DNA of 64,000 nucleotides from the NCBI RefSeq assembly GCF_963676685.1, contig NC_092352.1, positions 29,221,117-29,285,116 of the forward strand. The letters run 5' to 3'. A program made the position numbers and the translations under genes. The stretch comes from Mytilus edulis. Its lineage: Eukaryota; Mollusca; Bivalvia; Mytilida; Mytilidae. Shown piece after piece: positions 45,466-56,949 of this stretch; the first letter of the stretch is position 1, and each line of letters starts with the position of its first letter. Below the pieces are notes generated by a model that ran no database searches, was not told the DNA's origin, and was given only the letters and a program-made list of their open reading frames with translations.

Positions 45466-46275
45466 TACCACTGGGTCGATGTCACAGCTGGTGGACGTTT
45501 CGTTCCCAAAGCGTAGATATTTTTAGCCGTATTTGGCACTACTTTGTGGAATTTTGGATTCGCAATGCTCTTTAACTTTATATACTTGTTTGGTTTTCTA
45601 ACTTTTTTATCTGCCTGCACGTCACTGAAAAGTCTTATGTAGAGGAAACGCGCGTCTGGCGTATCAAATTATAAGCCTGGTACCTTTGATAACCCGTATA
45701 GCGGTTTCTTTTCGTGGGTGTAGGTGTAGGTGTAAAATTTCGCGATTTCCATTGAATAAGGTATTCGAAAAATTTTGGCGGTTATCATTTATTGCGGATT
45801 CAAAACTTTTATTAATACCTTTGCATGTGCCCTTTTAGAAATTGGCGGAATTTATTTGGCAATTTTGTTCTTTCCGTGAAAATAAGCGAAAATTTACACC
45901 CCGAGAAAATCAAAATGTTCGCTTTTAATAGAATAGTTAAACCAATCATACTTATGGGAAATAAAGGCAACCGTAGTATACCACTGTATAAAGTTTAAAG
46001 TCATAAATCGATTGAGATAAAAGAAATCCGGGTTTCAAACTAAAACCGAGGGTAACACATCAACTATAAGTGGTTAAACAACGTAACAACAGAAACACTC
46101 AAGTGCAACATAAAACAAACGACAATGCAACACACACAGAAACTAACTATAAGATAACAACTGTCAATTTCCTGACTTGGTGCAGGACATTTAATGAAAA
46201 ATTGAAATTAGTAATATTGATATTATTGAAAGGGTATACTTTGAAATTTTGTAAATTATAACTGTGCTAAAAAAT
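45466..46275 (+). repeat. Repeat D (internally deleted) followed by repeat F
   Basis: 45466-45700: CCACTGGGTCGATGTCACAG directly joined to the last two thirds of repeat D (TTGGATTCGCAATGCTCTTT, GAAACGCGCGTCTGGCGTAT). 45960-46110: repeat F (AAAGGCAACCGTAGTATACC, AAACCGAGGGTAACACATCA). Confidence 0.65.
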
Positions 46276-47445
46276 CAACTCAAATATCCATATAAAAAAA
46301 TTAACTAAAAAAATATAACACTATGCTGAAAGATAGCTCATGAGACGACTGTCCATCGGAAACCTAATGAATGGCATAAACATCACAAGCTTTTTGTAAA
46401 TTAATTGCATCCATTTCAAATAAAACTTAGAATGGTCCGTTTTGGATCAAACACAAGTTCATAGAAACCTTACCCAATTATCTTGCACAGTATTTTTAAA
46501 TCTGAGTGATTGAAATGAACATTACATATATAAAATGCATGTAGTTATAGAAATATTTTGTTTACACAACACAATTTGAACTGTAGTAATATCTAACGTT
46601 ACGTCTATATTTTATTTTATTCGAGCGTCAAAGTCGCAGTCTGGCCTACAAATTTATAAGCCCGATAGCTTTGATGAATTTTTACTAAGTAATATTTTGA
46701 AGCAAAATATACAGGAATAATGTATTCAAAAATAGATTTAGGACACTGAACTAGCGTCTCCTCTAAACTTAGATTATCTGAAAAACAATTTAATACGAGA
46801 ATTATTTAGATATATTATGAAGAAAAGAAAGAAAGGTTATAAAGGCAATCACAGTTTACCAATTGATATTTGATGTCTTTTTGGCAATGATAGCCAAGAG
46901 TGTTTCTGTGTTATTGATGCCAAAATAAAATAGCTTGGCGATGAATTTCGGTGTCTGTTTAACTGTAAAACCTTTTCATTTGATAACAAATTGTAAAACA
47001 TCTATATTTGAACAGAGCTAACGTATTTTATTTTATTTGTATTAATTATATAAGTCAATATATTAATTATATAAGCCTATTTTAGCAAACAGTTTAAAAA
47101 AACACAATCTAGAGATAAGGAAATATTCATATTAAGAATGTTGTGATAAATTTCAGTTTTGTACCACAAAAAAAACCCCGCAGACGTGATAGATGAACGG
47201 TGGTTGATCCAATACATTCGGGTTGTTTTAAAATATTAATTGATTTCTATATTTGCTGGGCTGCTTGTTATAAAATGGCATTGCTAATAGTTCTTATGAG
47301 TTTATTAGGAATCTACATTTTCAGAAATTTTATTCTAACGAAAACTGTTCAGGCTTCAATTCTAAAAACAAATCAATAAATTTTGATGTGGGTGTGGTAT
47401 GATCATTAAACAGTAACATGAGTCTTCACAGAACTATTGATATTT
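46276..47445. other. Upstream region of acidic gene B, nothing firm recognised
   Basis: AT-rich. No promoter element can be assigned with confidence. Similarity to the region upstream of gene A becomes visible only from about 47445 (TTGATATTTGATACAATTTT). Confidence 0.4.
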
Positions 47446-47492
47446 GATACAATTTTCCCCTTGTAACAGATTGTATTTTTTTTAGAATCGAA

Positions 47493-47495
47493 ATG
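47493..47495 (+). CDS. Acidic protein B exon 1 (initiator codon only)
   Basis: ATG followed at once by GTAAGT, as in gene A, with a conserved leader upstream (AACAGATTGTAT). Confidence 0.8.
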
Positions 47496-50400
47496 GTAAG
47501 TTTTAATGTTTTATTCGTATTACTTTTAGCTAAAATAATAATTATAAAACTTAATTGTTAATATTAATATATCAACAATCAAAGCTTTAAATTGATAAAT
47601 TAAAGGCTTGAATTGCATATTCAATGCATAAGCATTGGTGTTATTGCTGAAATATTACTGCCCAATATTTAGACAGGCCATTATTGCTTTTGAATAACAA
47701 ATGTTATTTCTTATGCGAATACATTATTACTGAAACTAACTAAAATGTTGCTGAACATTTCGTTGTGTTCCAACGTAGAATAATTGTCATCGATCATCTT
47801 TGCTTTTATGTTTTAAGTTTCCGCTCTATGTTTTAGCACATAATCGTTTCCTCTATCAATATACCTGCAAGACTTTCTTGCTATATGCAATATGTGACCA
47901 AATATAATATAATAAAAATCTACCTGTTTTACTCTTAGCGGAAATGTTTACTTGTTCACTGTGTGATTATATTCATATGAAGCATAACTAATATAGGGAC
48001 TTCTCAAAGATAAACCGAAAAAGGAAAACATCTAACCCAATTCTTTAATATATCCTATAGATATATTTATTTAATGATTTGAATTATCTATTCAGTTATT
48101 AGTATTCGTTTATTTCACTAATGGTTATACATTGAGCGAGAATAAAGTGAAGTGTGGGTGACTTGAGACCTAAAAGTATTTTTTAACTCGTTTGACTGTC
48201 CCATTTATAGAAACTCGTCAGTTAACGTCATGTCATACCTAAGAGAGGCAAACAATACCGAGTGACATTCAAACTCATAAGTTGATATTCAATACACTAC
48301 GCCATTGGATAGAAAAATACAAACAACAGTAATCAATAAACGACATAGAACACTAAAGTTTAAGCAACACGAACCTGGTTTTGATGTCCGATCTGGTCAA
48401 TGGTCAATATATATTTTGCCCTATATCAGATACGAAATTGTTTTGCATTGTTCTCGTCAAAACTATGTTGATTTCATATTTCTAAAAAAACAACACACTG
48501 AAACAAGAGTACTTAAAAAAAACACTGAAAAACAACTAACATTGAGATATTTTTTTCAACACATTGAGATTGAAAAATTAAAAAAAAAAATACAAACTGA
48601 AAATTATACACTGCATGAGAAAAAACCTTTAAAAATGCAATAATCAATTTAATTAGATTTGACAATTATTGTAGAAAACAACACGGGTAGTTCTATTTTT
48701 CATTGCAATCCTCGTGGCTGGTAAATGTCAAGATGATCTTGGTGACCTTGACGAAGACTTCAATAACAACGTACATGACATATCAGAACGAGAGGAAGAA
48801 TTTACTGATGACGATGACCTGAATGATAAAGATGAAAGATCGGAAGACGAATTTATCGACGACGAGGAAAGCGATGAAAACCTTGATGAAATGGAAAGAG
48901 AGGAAAGATCTGATGAAGACGCTTTAGAGGAGGAAAAGGATGAAAATATTGATGACCCATCAGAAATCGAAAAGAGAGATGACGAAGAGGAGGAAGGTAA
49001 GAATTGTTTGAACCTGTTATGATATATACGACAGTAGGGTTTAGAAACAAAAGCATATATTAAAGTACCTATTATGTTTAGCTTTATAAATATTTTGATA
49101 TGAGCGTCACTGATGAGTCTTATGTAGACGAAACGCGCGTCTGGCGTACTAAATTATAATCCTGGTACCTTTGATAACTATTTACACCACTGGGTCGATG
49201 CCACTACTGGTGGACGTTTCGTCCCCGAGGGTATCACCAGCCCAGTAGTCAACACGTCGATATCGACATGAATATCAATAATGTGGTCATTACAAAACTT
49301 TGAATTTTTCTTATCCCAGGCATAGATTACCTTAGCCGTATTTGACACAACTTTTTGGAATTTTGGATCCTCAATGCTCTTCATCTTTGTACTTGTTTGG
49401 CTTTATAAATATTTTGATATGAGCGTCACTGATGCGTCTTACGTAGACGAAACGCGCGTCTGGCTTACTAAATTATAATCCTGGTACCTTTGATAACTAT
49501 TAAATAGGATTATAATCCTGTCATTGCATTAACATGCAATTAAGTTTTGAAAAACAATGTAATAGAAAAATATCTTGAATAAAGACCAAATCCAACAAAT
49601 ATAACATATCACTTTTAGACCAAGAAACGTTAATATCATTCGATTAATAATGCCTTCACGAATATCGGTATTATACTATCATTATTTTAGATACGTGTTT
49701 AAATTATTTTTGAAATTATTAGCATCTTATTGCATTTTTTATGTTTAAGTGACAACTGATGACAACATTGTGAAACGTGACACACTTGAAGAGTTGAGAG
49801 AACAAATGAAGGCAGCCAGAAAGTCATATAGGGATAGAATAGAGGCATGTGGCGTGAAGCATAAGTTTGTACCAATGGAAAACTGCAAAGAATGCAGATC
49901 AACTTGTAGAGGTAAAACATTTAGTATTAGATAATGATGCATGAAGGTTGCATATATGTAAGCCAGAATTAATCAAAAGTTACTTACAAGAGAACACCGT
50001 CTATAATTCTGATGTTGGAAGGGGGGTAGAGGGGACGTTCTCTGCACACAAATCTTTGTTTAATCATGGCGTGGAAAGTTTTAACTATTTTCAACAAATT
50101 TTTGGGTCAAGACTCATTTTCGTTTATTATTTTTTTCTTTCTTAATCGTCTTACCCTTTCCCCGAGAATAAAAGATAGATTGGTTACTTCATAATGAATC
50201 TATACGAAATAATGTACAACAATAACTATTAATTAGAATAAGGAGATACTGTAGGATGGTCAATAAATCAATTTGACCTTACAATTAATTTTTATGCACC
50301 ACCTACGATAGTAGAGGGGCATTATGTTTTCTAGTCTGTGGGTTCGTTCGTCCGTCCGTCAGTTTGTTCGTCTTCTCGTCCGTCCGTTCATCCCGCTTCA

Positions 50401-52280
50401 GGTTAAAGTTATTGGTCGAGGTTGTTTTTTATAAAGTTGAAGTCTAACCCATTTGAAACTTAGTACACATGTTCCCTATTATATGATCTTTCTGATTTTA
50501 ATGTCAAATTAGAGTTTTTACTCCAATTTTACGGTCCACTGAACATAGAAGATGATAGTGCCAGTGGAGCATCCGTGTACTTGGGACACATTCTTATTTC
50601 TAATGAATTTAACACGTATCTTTCATAAAGTGTGATCATTTTGACGAAGTTTACAGATTGTCTAAGTTTTATAAAAAAAATAACGTAACACCGCATAATT
50701 TTGTTTATTCTATTTTCAGCAACCAGAACTTGCAGATCATGCCGAGGAATTTGTAAAGATGATTGGAACGAATTGAATTCTAAAGGTTAAGTTTAAATTT
50801 AGTACTACAAATGAAATTACATGGTCAATAATGTTGACCTCAGTGAATATCAGTTTTCAAAAGTCAATACAAGTACACATATACCTCATCAAAAGACAGT
50901 AATTGTATAATATTGTGAAAACTAGTGCGTTACCGTAGGCAGGATACAGCTAAAGGGCAGCTTTTGTCAGTGATGAAAGTGTATTGTAGTAATGTGTTGT
51001 ATAGCATGATTCGTTTTTTTTTTGTGCTATATGTTTTCTATTAACTGGCCTTTCTGAAATCATAAACCAAAACGGTTTACTTGGGCATTATAGGAATAGG
51101 GTCATCTCGATCACTCCTCGCAATAATGCTTCATAAATAATAGATCATTTGGGGTTATGTCAATGAGAAAGAACACAATCATGTGATCATACACAACAAA
51201 CAAAAAAGACATCTATTGGTGGTTTCATCGATCATTCACAAATTTCAAAGGGTTTCTTATTATTCCAGGTTGTGATCTCACATTCGACAGGACAGCATTT
51301 GAGAAATATCGTGCACTGAGAAGAAATGAAGGGAAGGTTAGTGTCATTATAAAGTTCAAGTTTTGACCAGTACAATTATACGATCACAGCCCAATGGCAA
51401 AATATATCTATCTGACAAAATGAATATAATTTGTACAACCTATATTTTTGTTAAAGTTGGACACCTTAAAAGATCAATTTTAAAAACAAAAGATTAAGAC
51501 ACGAAAAAAAGATAATGAAATATTGAAGATTATATTGAAAATGAATGGTCATTGTTTTAAGCTTCTTTTTGTACAATTATTCTACCTTCATAGAATACAC
51601 ACATCACCGTAGTTTATATATATGCTGCCAAATTTCAAAGGGGTCGCTCTTATTGCCTGTGTGATATTCAAGTTCAGTCTATGCTAAAAAAAAATCCCTG
51701 TGATATTCTATTGATATGAATGTTTAAGGTTTCAATTTTTCTGCACCAGAAAGGCATCGAAAATAAATGTAGTTACAGGGATGCTTGAATCCATAATATC
51801 TGAAAATCCAAAACCTAATACAAAAGTTGAAGATACATTGTACAATGTTGCGTGTCGTCTATTGTTTCACAGTTAATGAGTGGGAATAATTCAAAATATT
51901 ACAGAAAAATCTCCTTATTTAAAAAACTATTTAAAGATACACTAATATATAAAACCAAATTAAAAAAAAAGAGATTCTATGCCACAAGAACATGTGGCTG
52001 TTTGCTATATATTTGACTTGTTTTAGTCCTTTTGTACTGTTTATATATAGAAAAGAAGCTAATATTTTTTTTTTCTAATGGTAATAATTTAAATATTGTT
52101 TCCGTTTCCATTGCAATACTAAGGTCTAATTTATAAACCAAATCATATACTAAAACCATATGCAATCAATTGTATTAAAATAGATAATTTTTTAAATTAC
52201 AGAAAAACAAGCCAAACGGAAAGGGGAATTTTTGGAAGAGAGTAAGGGACAGGATTCTGCGATTGAAGAAAGGAAAATAA
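47493..52280 (+). CDS. Secreted acidic, eight-cysteine protein B (paralogue of A, six exons)
   Basis: Exons 47493-47495, 48675-48996, 49750-49911, 50720-50785, 51269-51336 and 52203-52280 join to 232 aa; sizes and phases follow gene A, with one extra codon in exon 2 and one in exon 5. The signal peptide and acidic region are nearly identical to A. The dibasic site is IVKRDTLEEL. The eight cysteines keep C-x11-C-x2-C-x3-C-x5-C-x2-C-x3-C-x11-C exactly. The tail is basic (NFWKRVRDRILRLKKGK) but diverged from A. Divergence rises from exon 2 to exon 6. Both reading frame and signals are intact, so both genes look functional. Family not recognised; same alternatives as for A. Confidence 0.85.
48232..48375 (-). 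repeat. 3' tail of Penelope-like family P (copy 9) in intron 1 of gene B
   Basis: AGAGAGGCAAACAATACC, ACATTCAAACTCATAAG, CGCCATTGGATAG, GACATAGAACACTAAAGT, AAGCAACACGAACC. The most diverged tail in the window; it ends 300 bp before exon 2. Confidence 0.65.
48675..48996 (+). CDS. Acidic protein B exon 2 (signal peptide and acidic region)
   Basis: Acceptor TTATTGTAG, donor GTAAG after GAGGAAG. Encodes KTTRVVLFFIAILVAGKCQ and the acidic region. Confidence 0.9.
49076..49505 (+). repeat. Repeat D, tandem with a 319-bp period, in intron 2 of gene B
   Basis: GCTTTATAAATATTTTGATA occurs at 49081 and again at 49400. The two partial arrays of TAGACGAAACGCGCGTCTGG are almost identical. The best preserved repeat D in the window. 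Confidence 0.8.
49750..49911 (+). CDS. Acidic protein B exon 3 (dibasic site, cysteines 1-4)
   Basis: Acceptor GTTTAAG, donor GTAAAA; 162 nt as in A. CGVKHKFVPMENCKECRSTC keeps all four cysteine positions. Confidence 0.9.
50320..50600 (+). repeat. Bivalve repeat with (CGTC)n-like start, in intron 3 of gene B
   Basis: GGGGCATTATGTTTTCTAGT, GTTCGTTCGTCCGTCCGTCA, CCCATTTGAAACTTAGTACA, CAATTTTACGGTCCACTGAA, CATCCGTGTACTTGGGACAC. I recognise this as a widespread mollusc repeat; the name is not certain. Confidence 0.65.
50720..50785 (+). CDS. Acidic protein B exon 4 (cysteines 5-7)
   Basis: Acceptor TATTTTCAG, donor GTTAAG; 66 nt. TRTCRSCRGICKDDWNELN; the basic stretch after the last cysteine in A is acidic/neutral here. 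Confidence 0.88.
51269..51336 (+). CDS. Acidic protein B exon 5 (cysteine 8)
   Basis: Acceptor TATTCCAG, donor GTTAGT; 68 nt, one codon longer than A. CDLTFDRTAFEKYRALRRN. Confidence 0.85.
52203..52280 (+). CDS. Acidic protein B exon 6 (basic tail and stop)
   Basis: Acceptor AATTACAG; 25 residues then TAA at 52278-52280. Rich in K, R and N. Confidence 0.82.
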   Translation, partial: KNKPNGKGNFWKRVRDRILRLKKGK

Positions 52281-52313
52281 GACTGAAAATATTTCATCTG
52301 TAGCAAATGCTGA

Positions 52314-52319
52314 AATAAA
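52314..52319 (+). promoter_or_regulatory. Polyadenylation signal of acidic gene B
   Basis: AATAAA 34 bases after the stop, inside a block shared with gene A (AATGCTGAAATAAA, then CAGTACGATAACAAAA). Confidence 0.8.
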
Positions 52320-52339
52320 AAATCAGTACGATAACAAAA

Positions 52340-53330
52340 TTAATTAGAAATGTGTTTTGTTTTAGTTTGACAATATGTTTTCCATCCTGAATGTTATCAT
52401 ATTCTAAGCTAGTTTGATTTTCACGTTGTCATTATTTATTGGTTGATCCTGTCACCTAAGGACACCTTCAACCAAATTGAAGACCATATATTGACAAATC
52501 AACACATTTTGTGGCTTTATTGTTCTAATCTTTGGTTGGTGTCACATTGACTTTTATCCCTGCACCCAGATAAGACGTATAAATTTAAATAAAAATATTA
52601 TTTTAACCTATTGATTTGGTATTGAACATTAACAAATATACAGAAGTCAGGATGAAAATGAATAGTCAGCAACACAAAATACAATAAACAGCAGCAAATG
52701 TAATCAAATAGTTCATCTACAAACATTACTTTTCCTCTTCCTGGATATCAAATGGTTGATCCCTACCTAAACCTTTTTCAAACCTCTACTGACAAACAAC
52801 CAGTTAATGAGGGTGCATTGCATGCTGACCAAGCAGTGTATATGTAAAAAAACCATTCTACTTGCATTAATTTATCATGGCATTAAAACAGTAGTATAAA
52901 GTAAACTCACAAAAATACTTAACTCCAACAAAACTCAAAACGGAAAGTCCCTAATCAAATGGCAAAGTAAACTCCTAAAACACTTCAAAAGAATGGACAA
53001 CAAATGTACTTTAAATTTAGGTAAAGAATAATTATTTGTTTGGTGATAGGCTGAAACAGTGTCCCAGCATCTTTGAACAATGTACTTGGAAAAAAGAGCC
53101 CATACCCGGTAATTGGTGTTTAAGTATTAAAACGCGGCAAGAGTGACCAAACTGATGATAGGAGGCTGATAAGCTCTTAAGGAATCATATTTACATTAGT
53201 TATATGGGAAAAAGTCATCTAGAAAGTATGCCCCTGGAACTTTTTCATTGAAATACATTTTTATGAAACTAGATATGTTTATATGATACAAATACCCCTC
53301 CCCACCTGTTCCTTAATTGCTTAACTTCAA
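52340..53330. other. Intergenic, minus copy of repeat G at about 52900-53010
   Basis: AAAACGGAAAGTCCCTAATC and AAATGGCAAAGTAAACTCCT match the opposite strand of repeat G. Otherwise nothing recognised. Confidence 0.45.
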
Positions 53331-53334
53331 TCTT

Positions 53335-55110
53335 CAGTCATCATAACTAAAATGCAATATCATTATCACACACGAGTGCACACGCTGAACGGTATCGCCT
53401 GCTTTACTGTTTATTGAGTTTAGGGGAATACTCCTAAATATTAAGTTTTGCTACAAGTAAATACATTTACATAAGTATCATCGAAGAAAATTTGTCAATG
53501 GCGGATAAATAAAGCCGTAAATGCGTGTACACCCAACAATCATTTCATGCACAGGATATAGTTGACATATTGCTTATAGTACGAGAAACAGATCACACCA
53601 TGACATCCTTATTTAGACTCATGAACTTTGAAAATTATTGAATATATAGAATTAGAAAAACAGACCAAAATTCAAAAATGTATCTTACCACTGAACAGTC
53701 AAAATGCGGTCACGGTAAGATGACACCTGAGGCTGGACATGTCACCTTACAATCCTTCCGTACACCAAATATAGAAGGCTTATTCCTTATAGTATCTGAT
53801 ATATGGTCCTGCCCATGGAAACTTGACATCATTCACTGATCCCTGAAATAAGGTCATGGTCAAGTGAAAACTTTATGACAGATACGAGGACCTTGCAAAG
53901 TATGCACATACCAAAGATAGTTATCATATTAATAGAGAAGTTAACAGAACAAAAACATATTATTTTTCAAGTTACCAATTATAGTGATTCAAATGATAAC
54001 ATAATGTTGACAGCTGTATCCCTTTTTTTGACATTTTTACCTATTATGTCTGATTGTTTCGTTCACGCATCGTTTTTAATATAATGGAATTTGATGCGTC
54101 TGTCATACAAGGTTCAGCTAGCTATAAAACCAGGATCAAATCCACCATTTTCTACATAAGAAAATGTCTTTACCAATTCAGGAATATGACAGTTGTTATT
54201 CATTTGTTTGATGTGTTTGAGCTTTTGATTTTTGCCATTTGAATAGGGACTTTTCGTTTTGATTTTTCCTTGTAGTTCAGCATTTTTGTAAATTTACTTT
54301 CTATTAGACAGACATTGCAATCATACCATTCACCAAATGTAGTGAGTCTACTGATTTAAGTATCTGATAAACAGACATAATTACAAAACTAAACATTGAC
54401 CAATGAACAAAAAAAAAAGAGGTCAAGGTCTGCCAAAAACTGATGGACAACATGTGCACCATGCAATCATTTCATACATTGTATATAGGTAACCTATTTC
54501 TTATAGTATCTGATAAACAGACAAATACCATGTACACTCAACATTGACTACTGAACACTGAAAATTAGGTTAATGTCATATGAAACCTGCCAGATCTACA
54601 GGTTCACCTAACAATCATTCGTACAAAAATTAAATGACCCATTTGCTAAAAGTATCTAAATAAAGGCAACAGTAGTATACCGCTGTTCAAAACTCATAAA
54701 TCGATAGAAAAAAACAAATTCGGGTTACAACCCAAAACTGAGGGAAACGCATCAAATATAAGAGGAGAACAACGACACAACAGCAACATAACATAAGATA
54801 CGGACTTAACCATAAAAACTTGAGCTTCATCACTAGTCTATAAAATGAGATCAAGGTCCGGTGAACCATGTTTGATGGACATGTAGACCTTGCAAGGGTC
54901 CCATACATCAAATGTGAATATCATATTACTTATAAAAGGTGAGTACTCTACATGACAAAAAACTACTCATTGTTACAAGCATTTACTGAGCCAGGAAAAT
55001 GAAGTCAAGGACAATGGACATAAAACAGACGAAAACTTCCAAAAATAAGGAAGCTACAATCAAAGTATGAAACCTCCAAGACGTCTAACTGCTGAAGTAT
55101 AAAGCTTTAC
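53335..55110. repeat. Bivalve repeat of roughly 200-bp degenerate units, interrupted by repeats G and F
   Basis: Units share CAATCATTTC/CAATCCTTCC, TATTGCTTATAGTA, TCTGATA.ACAGA, CACTGA.C..TGAAA and AAGGTCA.G...AA; see 53540, 53750, 53860, 54410-54520, 54600 and 54840. Repeat G (GGTTCAGCTAGCTATAAAAC) lies at about 54000-54300 and repeat F at 54660-54790. No coding capacity seen. Confidence 0.6.
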
Positions 55111-55185
55111 ACATATAGGTTATGCCATCTCAATCACTGAATTGTAATGTTTTGCATGAGAGACAATAATGAAAAAATATCGTAA

Positions 55186-56760
55186 GGGTTCCGCGGAACC
55201 CAGTGTCTCGCCTATTTTTGCAACAATAATGAGGGGGGGGGATATTCCTCTTGATACTATCTTTTGATTGTAAGAAGCTTCTGTCCATGTTTGATAAAAA
55301 TCCAGGACAGTTTATGAATCTAATAAATGTGTTAATCAAAGTGATGGAAATCACTCATGGAAAGATTAGCATAGTAGTTTGAATTATTTCATATTAAGGT
55401 ATGGTGGGGGAAAATGAACATTAATAAAGCACTATTGCTGGAAATTGCATTAAGAGCAGGGCTTTAGAAGGAAACGTGCTTTTCCAGTATGAGGATAAAA
55501 TGAGCTCAAATTAAAAGATATGGCACACTTTTATTTAAACTGCAGTTTTTAAAGTATTTTTTCAACACAGGGCATTGGACCTGATAAAAAATAGTGAACT
55601 AATCTAAATTGTTGATTAATTACAGATGATTATTGGAAATTTAACCAGTAAACTATAGGCCTTACTTGAATACCTTTTAAATATTCATATCTATATTCAT
55701 ATTTCATTTTTTCAAAGATCTTGTTAATCTATTAATCATCTATCTTTCAGATATAATTTACAGAATCACTTTATGTAATGTAGATCAAAAGTAATTGGCA
55801 ATAAATAAATCTATCATCCTTATATATATATCAAAACATCTAATATATACATTTGTGTATTCAATTATGAGGTCAAATATTTGTATATTAAGATGTATAT
55901 TGGGTATTAATCCCGACGATTTTCTTGTTAAAAGTAAACCTAAGAGAAAAATCAAACCTAAAACATTTGACAATTTTGCAAGTGCCAATATAGTGACAAA
56001 TTCAGTGAAGAACAATGCTAAGACACTAGAAACTATTCCTAGCAACACCGATCCATATAAGAACTCTTTCTTTGTCAAGAGCATACTACACTGGAACCAT
56101 CTAAAAGACCGCATTGTATGAGCAGATACAGTTGAGAGCTTCAAGGCTGCTCTCCAACACCGCCAATAGGTGTCTCTCTCTCCCGTTGAGTAAAAGCCAG
56201 AATTGGTGTCTTCAACGTATACATACAGATACAGATACATCTATGGTATAATTATGTAAGACTGAGTGAGGTTGATTTGATTGACAGTTTAGGAGGTGGG
56301 GCATTGCAATTAAAGGTCTACCTTGTCTCTGATTGTTTAGTGAAAATGACAGTTGTCAATCATACAATCATAAGGTACTAGCTTTTAATCATAAACAAAC
56401 TTCTGTCCAAGTTTGGTACAAATCCAAAATAGTATAAGAAAGTTATTAAAATCTAATAAAACTTTTAACCACAGAGTGAATTTGTTGTTACCTGGCAGAA
56501 AAACTAAGTCCATTTAAAAGTAAAATTCGGCAAAAATGGATTTTTTTTTTTTCACAAAATTTACTTCTGGATACTATCTTATGATCATAAACAAGCTTCT
56601 GTCCACGTTTGGTAGAAATCCAAGGTAGTTTAAGAAAGTTATTAAAATTTCAAAAACTTAAACCACAGAGTGAATATTTGTGGACGCCGCCATACCGATG
56701 CCGACGCTAACGGAATGTAGGATTATGTCTCGCTTTTTCTACTAAAGTCGAAGGCTAATG
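55186..56760. repeat. Repeat H starting with a perfect GGGTTCCGCGGAACCC palindrome
   Basis: The start is a 16-base perfect palindrome followed by AGTGTCTCGCC. Units containing AAGCTTCTGTCCA.GTTTG and ATCCA..A.AGT recur at 55275, 56398 and 56590. 55385-56280 appears to be a nested insertion that includes a LINE remnant. The end is near TAAAGTCGAAGGCT. Confidence 0.6.
55880..56170 (+). pseudogene. LINE reverse-transcriptase C-terminal remnant
   Basis: Plus-strand reading gives DPYKNSFFVKSILHWNHLKD then RIV, a stop (56119-56121), and ADTVESFKAALQ in the same frame. The pattern NSFF....WN.L...IV.A.....FK..L is the usual C-terminus of LINE RT proteins. Only this last piece remains and it has an internal stop, so it is dead. 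Confidence 0.7.
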
Positions 56761-56949
56761 CTAACTGTATGAGAAACTAAGCCTATTGAACATAGAAAAT
56801 CTTCTGTCCAAGTTTCATGAAATTCCATCAAGATTTATGAAGTAATTGATGTTAACAACATCTTAAACTGAGGTCTGATCCTAAATATTGAAGTCTTGAT
56901 TCAGTCACAAGTTCTGTTCGCTGTTATTCAAACAATGTTGCCAAACTGA

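Noticed and set aside
48305-48643. 112-codon plus-strand frame upstream of gene B exon 2
   Set aside because: Its first part is the opposite strand of a family P tail and the remainder is lysine-rich A-tract translation; no paralogous frame before gene A.
53875-54242. Two 60-70 codon plus-strand frames
   Set aside because: They lie in repeats G and the 200-bp unit repeat, and related copies elsewhere do not keep the frames.
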